Source: Variovorax paradoxus (GTDB lineage: Bacteria; Pseudomonadota; Gammaproteobacteria; Burkholderiales; Burkholderiaceae_C). From it: a DNA stretch of 64,000 nt. Positions within the stretch are counted from its first letter, which is position 1. Every line of letters starts with the position of its first letter. The notes under the pieces were generated by a model. It was given only the letters and a program-made list of their open reading frames with translations, searched no databases and was not told where the DNA came from. Positions 34,254 through 41,093 of the stretch are shown here, one piece after another. A program made the position numbers and the translations under genes. The DNA is taken from NCBI RefSeq assembly GCF_030815975.1, contig NZ_JAUSXL010000002.1, positions 3,274,501 to 3,338,500 on the forward strand. Reading direction: 5' to 3'.

Positions 34254-37019
34254 TCACTGCCACCCATACCGCCGCGCATACCAGCCCTTGACTGTCTGCG
34301 TGAGCGTTGCGTAGCCGCCCAGCATCAGCGCCAGCCACGGAAAGTACGCCAGCGGCAGCGCCTGCAGCTTGAAATAGTGCGCGAGCCGCCCCATCGGCAG
34401 CCAGATGCCCGCCGTGGCAATCGCGGCGCCCATGGCCAGCAGCGGCCAGGCCGCGCGGCTTTGCAGGAACGGGATCTTGCGCGTGCGGATCAGGTGCACC
34501 ACCAATGTCTGCGACAGCAGCCCCTCGATGAACCAGCCTGACTGGAACAGCGTCTGGTGCGCCACCGTGTTGGCCGAGAACACGACCCACATCACGGTGT
34601 AGGTCAGGATGTCGAACACCGAGCTCAGCGGCCCGAAGAACACCATGAAGCGCCCCAGGTCGGCCGGATTCCAGCGCTGCGGCGTCTTCAGGAACTCTGT
34701 GTCCACGTTGTCGAACGGAATCGCGATCTGCGACACGTCGTACAGCAAGTTCTGCACCAAGAGGTGCAGCGGCAGCATCGGCAGGAACGGAAGAAACGCG
34801 CTGGCCACCAGCACCGAGAACACGTTGCCGAAATTCGAACTCGCGGTGAGCTTGATGTACTTCAGCATGTTGGCGAAAGTGCGGCGGCCTTCCACCACGC
34901 CCTGTTCCAGCACCATCAGGCTCTTCTCCAGCAGGATGATGTCGGCCGATTCCTTGGCCACGTCCACCGCGCCATCCACCGAGATGCCGATGTCGGCCGC
35001 ACGCAGGGCCGGCGCATCGTTGATGCCGTCGCCCATGAAGCCGACCACATGCCCGTTGGCATGCAGCGCGTGCACGATGCGTTCCTTGTGCGCGGGCGTG
35101 AGCTTGGCGAACACCTGGTGCTCTTCGACCAGCGCGCGCAGCTCGGCGTCGCCCAGTGCCTCGATCTGGCGGCCGAGCACGACGCGGCCGGCCGCGATGC
35201 CCACATCGCCGCAGACCTTGCGCGTGACCAGCTCGTTGTCGCCCGTGAGCACCTTCACCGCCACGCCGTGCTCGGCCAGCGCGCGCAGCGCGGGTGCGGT
35301 CGATTCCTTCGGCGGATCGAGAAACGCCACGTAGCCCAAGAGCGTGAGCTCCGCTTCGTCGGCCACCGCGTAGGCCGGCTTGCGCGCCTCGGCTCTCAGC
35401 GTGCGGCTGGCCACCGCCACCACGCGCAGGCCCTGCGCGTTGAGCTCCGAAGCCACGCGGTGGATGCGCGCAAGCAGATCGGCGTCGAGCGGCAGCACTT
35501 CGTCTGCGCGCTCGACCGATGTGCAGGCCGACAAAATTTCTTCCAGCGCGCCCTTGCAGATCAGCAGGTGCTCGCTGCCGCCGTTCCCCACCACCACCGA
35601 CATGCGGCGGCGCGAGAAGTCGAAGGGCACCTCGTCGATCTTGCGCCAGGCCGTCTGCAGCCGCGTTTCGAGCTGCATCTCGGCGTGGCTCAGCACGGCC
35701 TTGTCGAGCAGGTTCTTCAGGCCGGTCTGGTGAAAGCTGTTCAGGTAGGCGAGCTGCAGCACGTGGTCGGAGCCTTCGCCCCATGCGTTGGTGTGGCGCT
35801 CCAGCGCGATGCGGTCCTGCGTCAGCGTGCCGGTCTTGTCGGTGCACAGCACGTCCATGGCGCCGAAGTTGTGAATGGCTTCGAGCCGCTTCACGATCAC
35901 TTTCTGGCGCGACATCACGACCGCCCCCTTGGCCAGCGTGGCGGTCACGATCATCGGCAGCATCTCGGGCGTGAGGCCGACCGCGATCGACAGCGCGAAC
36001 AGCGCCGCCTCCCACCAGTCGCCCTTGGCCACGCCGTTGATCACCAGCACCAGCGGCGCCATCACCAGCATGAAGCGGATCAGCACCCAGCTCACGCGGT
36101 TGATGCCGGCCTGGAAGGCGCTGGTGCCGCGGTCGGCGGCGGCCACGCGCTGCGCGAGCGCGCCGAAGAAGGTACGGTTGCCGGTGTGCACGATGAGTGC
36201 GGTGGCGGTGCCGCTGATCACGCTGGTGCCCATGAAGAGCAGGTTCTCGCGCTCGAGCACGCCGGCCTCGGGGCCGCCGCGATCGATGGCGAATTTCTCG
36301 ACCGGCATGGCCTCACCGGTCAGCGCGGACTGGCTGATGAACAGGTCCTTGGCGGCGAGCAGCCGGCCGTCGGCCGGGATCATGTCACCGGCCGAAAGGG
36401 CGATCACGTCGCCCGGCACCAGGTCGCGCATCGGCACCTCGGCGCGCACCGTGTCGGCGTGCGTGGCGTCGAAGCCGTCGCTGTCCGCGGCACTGTCCCC
36501 GCGGCCTGGCGCGGGCCGCAGCACCGTGGCGGTGTTGCTCACCATGGCCTTGAGCCGCTCGGCCGCCTTGTTGGAGCGCGACTCCTGCAGGAAGCGCAGC
36601 ACCGTCGACAGCACCACCATGCTGCCGATCACGAGCGCGGCCTTCATGTCCTCCGTGACCCAGGAGACCAGCGCCAGCACGGTCAGCAGCAGGTTGAACG
36701 GATTGCGGTAGCACTGCCACAGGTGCGTCCACCACGGCAGCGGCTGCTCGTGGCGCACCTCGTTGCTGCCCAGGCGCTTGCGCAGCAACTGCGCGTGGCC
36801 TTCGCTCAGGCCCTGCGGCGAGCTGCCGAGCCTCCGGAGCATCTCGCCGGCCTCGGTGCCTGAGGCGGCGGCCAGTGCGTTTGCGATGTCGGGCGGCATC
36901 GCGGCCGAGGCCACGCCGACGGGCTTCGAGCCCAGCAGCGTCTGCCAGCGCTCGAAGTGATGCAGCATGCGGCGGCTGCGCAGGAAGCTCTCGAAAAAGG
37001 ACTTCAGGACGTTCTTCAT
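34254..37019 (-). CDS. mgtA: P-type Mg2+-importing ATPase (MgtA/MgtB, P-IIIB)
   Basis: 921-residue P-type ATPase importing Mg2+ across the inner membrane. Order: N-terminal cytosolic tail, TM1-2 with NPFNLLLTVLALVSW, actuator domain with SQSALTGEAMPVEK, TM3-4 with SIAVGLTPEMLPMIV, phosphorylation site D394-KTGTLTQ, nucleotide domain, hinge GDGINDAPALRAADIG, and C-terminal TM5-10 starting at KYIKLTASSNFGNVFSV. The N-terminus (MKNVLKSFFESFLRSRRMLHHF) and length match MgtA. The ATG at 37019 has GAAGGA just upstream. A 34-codon proline-rich leader ORF with an excellent ribosome site ends 49 bases before it, as in Mg2+-controlled mgtA leaders. Confidence 0.93.
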   Translation of the reverse strand: MKNVLKSFFESFLRSRRMLHHFERWQTLLGSKPVGVASAAMPPDIANALAAASGTEAGEMLRRLGSSPQGLSEGHAQLLRKRLGSNEVRHEQPLPWWTHLWQCYRNPFNLLLTVLALVSWVTEDMKAALVIGSMVVLSTVLRFLQESRSNKAAERLKAMVSNTATVLRPAPGRGDSAADSDGFDATHADTVRAEVPMRDLVPGDVIALSAGDMIPADGRLLAAKDLFISQSALTGEAMPVEKFAIDRGGPEAGVLERENLLFMGTSVISGTATALIVHTGNRTFFGALAQRVAAADRGTSAFQAGINRVSWVLIRFMLVMAPLVLVINGVAKGDWWEAALFALSIAVGLTPEMLPMIVTATLAKGAVVMSRQKVIVKRLEAIHNFGAMDVLCTDKTGTLTQDRIALERHTNAWGEGSDHVLQLAYLNSFHQTGLKNLLDKAVLSHAEMQLETRLQTAWRKIDEVPFDFSRRRMSVVVGNGGSEHLLICKGALEEILSACTSVERADEVLPLDADLLARIHRVASELNAQGLRVVAVASRTLRAEARKPAYAVADEAELTLLGYVAFLDPPKESTAPALRALAEHGVAVKVLTGDNELVTRKVCGDVGIAAGRVVLGRQIEALGDAELRALVEEHQVFAKLTPAHKERIVHALHANGHVVGFMGDGINDAPALRAADIGISVDGAVDVAKESADIILLEKSLMVLEQGVVEGRRTFANMLKYIKLTASSNFGNVFSVLVASAFLPFLPMLPLHLLVQNLLYDVSQIAIPFDNVDTEFLKTPQRWNPADLGRFMVFFGPLSSVFDILTYTVMWVVFSANTVAHQTLFQSGWFIEGLLSQTLVVHLIRTRKIPFLQSRAAWPLLAMGAAIATAGIWLPMGRLAHYFKLQALPLAYFPWLALMLGGYATLTQTVKGWYARRYGWQ

Positions 37020-37068
37020 TTTTTTCCTTCACGGCGCCCGCCGCGAAGGGAAGAACCTCCCGCGTCAA

Positions 37069-37173
37069 TCAGGCGTGGGAGTTCCCTTGCGGCGCGGCGC
37101 GCTGCACTTGGTGGTTGTCGATCGGGCGGAGCATGGGCGGCGCGCAGGGGCGCCAGCGAGAAGCGGGGTCCAT
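37069..37173 (-). CDS. Proline-rich leader peptide ORF upstream of mgtA (MgtL-like)
   Basis: A 34-codon ORF with a near-ideal ribosome site AAGGAGG five bases before ATG 37173, ending TGA 37069-37071, 49 bases before mgtA. It begins MDPASRWRPCAPPMLRP: five prolines in the first 17 residues, including a Pro-Pro pair, with Asp-Pro at positions 2-3. Salmonella MgtL is also a short proline-rich leader starting Met-acidic-Pro, and its translation controls mgtA transcription in response to Mg2+ and proline. The segment between leader and mgtA has hairpin potential (GGGAGG/TCCC around 37040-37062). Regulation is inferred from position, ribosome site and composition. Confidence 0.65.
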   Translation of the reverse strand: MDPASRWRPCAPPMLRPIDNHQVQRAAPQGNSHA

Positions 37174-37224
37174 CGAGGCCTCCTTGTTTCTTGCGTACCG
37201 GGTGGTGCGGTGCGGTGTGGCGCC

Positions 37225-37434
37225 TCAGCGCTGCCCTGCGCGCGGCGGCCGCTCGAGCAGCAGGAAGAAGTTGCGGATGCGCCGCGTGGTCCAGAGCGCG
37301 GCGGCGCGGTCCAGCGTTTCGTTCTCCACATCCTGCGCCGTGACCGCGCGCGCAGGCGCCTGCGCCGGCTGGCGGGCAGGTTGCTGCTGCACCGGCTGCT
37401 GTTGCTGCTGTTGATGAAGTTGAGATTGACGCAT
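37225..37434 (-). CDS. Small Gln/Pro-rich protein of unknown function upstream of mgtA leader
   Basis: 69-residue ORF with an AAGGAG ribosome site 6 bases before ATG 37434. Residues 1-30 are dominated by Gln, Pro and Ala (HQQQQQQPVQQQ), probably disordered. Residues ~32-65 could form a helix with a conserved-looking DRAAALWTTRRIRNFFLLLE, followed by basic residues. It ends 51 bases before the leader ORF, so it may share the mgtA transcript. Not recognised as any family. An upstream in-frame extension to 37560 has no ribosome site. Confidence 0.5.
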   Translation of the reverse strand: MRQSQLHQQQQQQPVQQQPARQPAQAPARAVTAQDVENETLDRAAALWTTRRIRNFFLLLERPPRAGQR

Positions 37435-37754
37435 GGCAAGGCTCCTTCGCGCTGAAGGGCCTCGCGCACGGACACACGCAAGCTGACTGAAAAAGTCAGT
37501 GACGCAGAACGACGGGATTCGGAAGGGAAGAACCGCTGGCCTGAACGGCGAACGGGTCACGCTGCGGACACGGCGGCCACAGCGCGGGAAAGCCTGCGCT
37601 AGAGGGCCGGATGTGTCACGCCTGCCGAGGCACGCGTCTTTTTGTCACTGATCCAACTGGCACTGTCCACGCACGAGGCTCCGAAATGAAGATACCGAAT
37701 TGTTGCACTGCATCACAATGGGCGTCAACCTTTTCGGTTATGTCCCTGCTAGGC
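37435..37754. other. Intergenic region upstream of the mgtA transcript
   Basis: About 320 bases without a supported gene. A 6-bp perfect hairpin CTGACT-GAAAA-AGTCAG (37483-37499) lies 49-65 bases upstream of the 69-residue ORF. It may belong to the 5' leader or promoter of the mgtA transcript. The segment 37620-37754 is somewhat more A/T-rich and lies downstream of the small lipoprotein gene. No convincing promoter hexamers or Mg2+ riboswitch could be identified by eye. Confidence 0.4.
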
Positions 37755-37958
37755 TCAGTTGCACTGGAACAGCACGCCGGATTCCGCGGGTGCCTTGCCG
37801 AGCCAGCGCGGCGTTTGGCCGTTGGCGCTGCAATGGTCGGCGGCCTGCGTGTACGTGGGTGCGCGCAGCACGCCTTCGCGGAACGGCACCACCTGGTTGG
37901 GCGGCACCGAGCAGCCGGTGGCGAGCAAAGCGAGCGGGAGAAGAGTGCGCCAGTTCAT
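37755..37958 (-). CDS. Small lipoprotein of unknown function
   Basis: 67-residue ORF. A short leader (MNWRTLLPLALLATGC) ends in the lipobox LATG-C at Cys16, followed by ~50 residues with two further Cys (DHCSANGQ and the C-terminal QCN) that could form a disulfide in the periplasm. It lies 9 bases after the thioesterase stop on the same strand. No family recognised. Confidence 0.6.
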   Translation of the reverse strand: MNWRTLLPLALLATGCSVPPNQVVPFREGVLRAPTYTQAADHCSANGQTPRWLGKAPAESGVLFQCN

Positions 37959-37967
37959 CGGGCCATT

Positions 37968-38405
37968 CTAAGACGCGGCCTGCTCGCAGAGCGCGCGGAT
38001 CGCAGGTGGAATGGGCACCGCGCGGATGCCGCCGCCCTCGCGCTTCGCCGCGAAGATGCGCACCTCCTCGCATTCGAGGATCAGCTCCTCGCCGCGTGCG
38101 ACGCGGTAGGTCTGCACGAAGCTCTTGTCGCGCCACTCGGGGATGCGCACCGCGATCTGCAGCGTGTCGCCGTAGCTCGCGGACTTGACGAAGCGCGTGT
38201 GCGTGTCGACCAGCGGCGTGCCGATCACGCCCAGCGTCTGCGCCGTTTCTTCCCAGCGCGGCACGCCGCACTCGGCGAAGAAGTGACGCGAGGCCGCATC
38301 GATCCAGCGGAAGAAGTTGGGAAACCAGACAATGCCGGCCGGATCGCAGTCGCCGAACTCGACGCGCGCGGTGTAGGTGATCTCTTTGCTGTTGTTGCTC
38401 ATCAT
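37968..38405 (-). CDS. Hotdog-fold acyl-CoA thioesterase (4-hydroxybenzoyl-CoA thioesterase type)
   Basis: 145-residue thioesterase. The signature VEFGDCDPAGIVWFPNFFRWID contains the catalytic Asp (DPAGIVxxPxxFxW) of the Pseudomonas 4-hydroxybenzoyl-CoA thioesterase family. The remainder fits a single hotdog domain. Adjacent ATGs at 38405 and 38402 are possible starts; an upstream one at 38429 is weaker. It lies 39 bases after a Bug binding protein and near the indolepyruvate oxidoreductase genes, whose products are aryl-acetyl-CoA esters, so it could hydrolyse those. That link is inference. Confidence 0.82.
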   Translation of the reverse strand: MMSNNSKEITYTARVEFGDCDPAGIVWFPNFFRWIDAASRHFFAECGVPRWEETAQTLGVIGTPLVDTHTRFVKSASYGDTLQIAVRIPEWRDKSFVQTYRVARGEELILECEEVRIFAAKREGGGIRAVPIPPAIRALCEQAAS

Positions 38406-38444
38406 CAGTTCATTCTCGCCGGCAGCCACGGGGCGATGGCGCGC

Positions 38445-39434
38445 TCAATCCGCGACGATCTTCCGCTCGCGGATCAGCGCGCCGAAGCGCTGCGAATCGG
38501 CCGCCGCGCGCTGCTGGAACTCGGCCGGCGAGCCCGGCACCGCTTCACCGCCGAGCGAGGCGATGCGTTCCTTCACGGCCGGCAGCGCGAGCGCGCGGTT
38601 GATCTGCGCATTGAGTTGCGCCACTACTTCCGGCGGCGTGCCTGCGGGCGCGTAGAAGCCGAACACGGTGTCGGCGTCGAAGCCGCGCAGTCCGGCCTCG
38701 TCGAGCGTGGGCACGTCGGGAAAGAGCGGCGAGCGATGCGGGCTGCCCACCGCCAGCAGCCGCAGCTTGCCGGCGCGAACCTGCTGCAGGCCGATACCCG
38801 GATCGAAGGCGTAGTCGATCTGGCCCGCGAGCAGGTCCTGCAGCGCGGGCGCCGCGCCGCGGTAGGGCACGTGCAGCGCGAAGACCCCGGCCTGGTTCTT
38901 GAACATTTCGCCCGCCAGGTGTGGCGAGCTGCCGCTGCCCGGCGAGCCGTACGACAGCTTGCCCGGGTTGGCCTTGGCGTACGAAATGAAATCGCGCACG
39001 TTCGCGGGCGGCAGCGCGGGCCTGGTCACCAGGAACACCAGCACGCGCGCGGCCGCGGCCACCGGCACCAGGTCCTTCGCGGGATCGAAGCTCATGCGCG
39101 CATACAGGTGCGGGTTCACCGACACCATGCCGCCCGAACTCAGGAGCAACGTGTAGCCGTCCGCGGGTGCGCGCGCCGCCGCCTCGCCGCCGACATTGCC
39201 GTTGGCGCCCGCGCGGTTCTCGATCACCACGGGTTGCTTGAGGAATTCCTGCAGCGGCTGCGAAACCGCGCGCGCGATCTGGTCGGCGGCGCCGCCGGGC
39301 GGAAAGTTGACGATCACCTTGATCGGCTTGGCGGGCCATGTGTCGGCATGCGTCTGTGCGTGCGCGCAAGCCAGCAGCGCGCAGGCGGCGGTGAGCAGCA
39401 GGCGTCGCCGCCAAGGAAGGGCATGGTGGGGCAT
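38445..39434 (-). CDS. Bug/TctC-family tripartite tricarboxylate transporter binding protein
   Basis: 329-residue periplasmic receptor. Signal peptide with RRR and a hydrophobic core ending AHA-QTHA. The Bug fold motifs follow: WPAKPIKVIVNFPPGGAADQIAR, PVVIENRAGANGNVGGE, PADGYTLL and YGSPGSGSSPHLAGEMF. The ATG at 39434 has AGGAGA upstream. No TctA/TctB membrane genes accompany it, as is usual for the expanded Bug family of Burkholderiales. It follows iorB by 34 bases and precedes a thioesterase; the ligand may be an aromatic acid but this is not visible in the sequence. Confidence 0.88.
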   Translation of the reverse strand: MPHHALPWRRRLLLTAACALLACAHAQTHADTWPAKPIKVIVNFPPGGAADQIARAVSQPLQEFLKQPVVIENRAGANGNVGGEAAARAPADGYTLLLSSGGMVSVNPHLYARMSFDPAKDLVPVAAAARVLVFLVTRPALPPANVRDFISYAKANPGKLSYGSPGSGSSPHLAGEMFKNQAGVFALHVPYRGAAPALQDLLAGQIDYAFDPGIGLQQVRAGKLRLLAVGSPHRSPLFPDVPTLDEAGLRGFDADTVFGFYAPAGTPPEVVAQLNAQINRALALPAVKERIASLGGEAVPGSPAEFQQRAAADSQRFGALIRERKIVAD

Positions 39435-39468
39435 GTGCGGTGTCTCCTAGGTTGTTATGGAATCAGGA

Positions 39469-41085
39469 TCAGGCGCTGGTGGACGGCGGCCGCTTCATCC
39501 AGCGGATAGGCTGCGCCTGCACCGGCCGCGGGGCGGCGCCGTGGCGCACCAGCGCGGCATCGAGCGCCTTGCCGCCTTCGTCCTCGAGCGCGGCCGCGCG
39601 CGCGGCGGCGATGGCCTCGGCGCGCCCCGGCGCCGGCAGCGCCGCGCGGCCCGCGAGTTCGTCGATCACGTGCAGCAGGTTGTGCTTGCCGCGCTCGTTG
39701 GTGCTGCCATAGCCCTTGATGAGCCGGCCGCACAGCGCAAGCTCGTGGCCCAGCGCCCAGGCTTCGCGCGTGCCGGCCTCCACCGCCGCGAGCCAGCGTT
39801 CGATCAGCGCCTGCTCCTCGGCAAAGCGGTGGCCGCGGCGACGCAGCCACTTCAGCGAGGACAAGAGGCGCAGCGAGGCCATGCCGAAAACCGAGTGGCT
39901 GCCCACCTTGAGCGGCAGCGCCCAGGGCGCAAGGCCGCGTGCCTGCCTGCCGCGGTCCCAGGCGGTGACGCGGCGCGCCAGGCCCGGCGGCAGCAGCGCG
40001 GCGAACTCGGCCGCGCCGGGCTTGAAGTGGTCATAGACCTTCACGATGTCTTCGTCGCCCGCGCGCACTTCCTGCCGCACGCGCTGTGCGCGGCTGGCAC
40101 GGCCCTTGAGTGCGGCCACGCGCACGATGTCGTCGAAAGCCATCCACAGCGCGAGCCAGCGCGCGGCCTCGCGGGTGATGGCAAAGCCCTGTGCGCCGGC
40201 CGGATCGGCCATGCGCTCGGCATCGAGCACCCTGGCCAGCCGCGCGGCATAGAGCGCGGCGTAGGCGGCGTCCTGGTAGTCGAGCACGCGCGCATGGCCG
40301 AGCGCGAGCATGTCGTGCACGGCCGGCGGAAAGCGCCGCGCCAGTTCGTCCGGCAATGCGCACGGCGGTGGCGGCGCGTCGCGGGTGTCGGCGGCCATCA
40401 CGCTGTTCACGAAGGCGGCCTGCGCGCGTGGCGCGCTCACGGCCTCGAAGCCGGCCGCAAAGCCGCGCAGGCTGGCCGCGGCCATCTTGCCGAGCTTCTG
40501 GGGCGCGCGGGTGTCGCCGCCGCGCACCACATGCTCGTACGCGCCGCGCGGGAACGGAAACAGGCCGCTGCCCGCGATGGCGCCGAGCATCACCGCGCTG
40601 ACCACTGTGCCGGTCTCGCGCGCCACGGCGTTCATGTCGAACACATGGTGTTCGCGGCTGAAGGCTTTCACCACGTCGAGCAGGCGCTGCGCATCGGCGC
40701 GGCCATCGCCCGGTTCCATGCGCTCGGCGGTGGTGAAGATGCGCGCCGACGAGCTGATGACCAGCGTGCGCAGCGGCGCGCTCATGCCGTTGCCGATCTG
40801 GCGTGCGGTCTCGAGCAGCTCCGACGACACGACGGCATCGAGCGCGCCCGGCACCGGGCTCAGGCTGAACACGGGGCGCTTGCCGGCGAGCTGCGCGAGC
40901 GGCACCGGGAACACCTCGATGTAATAGGTGGTGGCGCCGGTGCGCTGCGCCACGCCGGGAATCGACGTGCTCTGCGCCGCGTAGCCGGCGTGGCGCGCGA
41001 TCTCCACCAGCCATTCGGTGAGCACGCCGCCGCCTTCGCCGCCGAGGGCGCAGACGAGCAGGGAGATGGGGCGGTTGTGTTCCAT
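39469..41085 (-). CDS. iorB: Indolepyruvate oxidoreductase subunit beta-type protein
   Basis: 538-residue partner of the alpha subunit. The N-terminal gamma-type domain of 2-oxoacid:acceptor oxidoreductases occupies ~1-200 (LLVCALGGEGGGVLTEWLVEIA, STSIPGVAQRTGATTYYIEV). The long C-terminal region (~230-538) matches the extended IorB of proteobacteria rather than the short archaeal form. The ATG at 41085 is used; an ATG at 41097 overlapping the alpha stop as ATGA would add four residues. It acts with IorA to convert aryl pyruvates to aryl-acetyl-CoA and CO2 in the cytoplasm. Confidence 0.85.
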   Translation of the reverse strand: MEHNRPISLLVCALGGEGGGVLTEWLVEIARHAGYAAQSTSIPGVAQRTGATTYYIEVFPVPLAQLAGKRPVFSLSPVPGALDAVVSSELLETARQIGNGMSAPLRTLVISSSARIFTTAERMEPGDGRADAQRLLDVVKAFSREHHVFDMNAVARETGTVVSAVMLGAIAGSGLFPFPRGAYEHVVRGGDTRAPQKLGKMAAASLRGFAAGFEAVSAPRAQAAFVNSVMAADTRDAPPPPCALPDELARRFPPAVHDMLALGHARVLDYQDAAYAALYAARLARVLDAERMADPAGAQGFAITREAARWLALWMAFDDIVRVAALKGRASRAQRVRQEVRAGDEDIVKVYDHFKPGAAEFAALLPPGLARRVTAWDRGRQARGLAPWALPLKVGSHSVFGMASLRLLSSLKWLRRRGHRFAEEQALIERWLAAVEAGTREAWALGHELALCGRLIKGYGSTNERGKHNLLHVIDELAGRAALPAPGRAEAIAAARAAALEDEGGKALDAALVRHGAAPRPVQAQPIRWMKRPPSTSA

Positions 41086-41093
41086 GCCGTGTC

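Noticed and set aside
34557..36863. A 768-codon plus-strand open frame opposite mgtA
   Set aside because: Shadow of the P-type ATPase gene; His/Gln/Arg-rich product without recognisable domain.
37020..37224. Protein-free Mg2+ riboswitch (M-box) before mgtA
   Set aside because: The segment is mainly occupied by the leader ORF, and no M-box-like arrangement of conserved stems could be recognised by eye.
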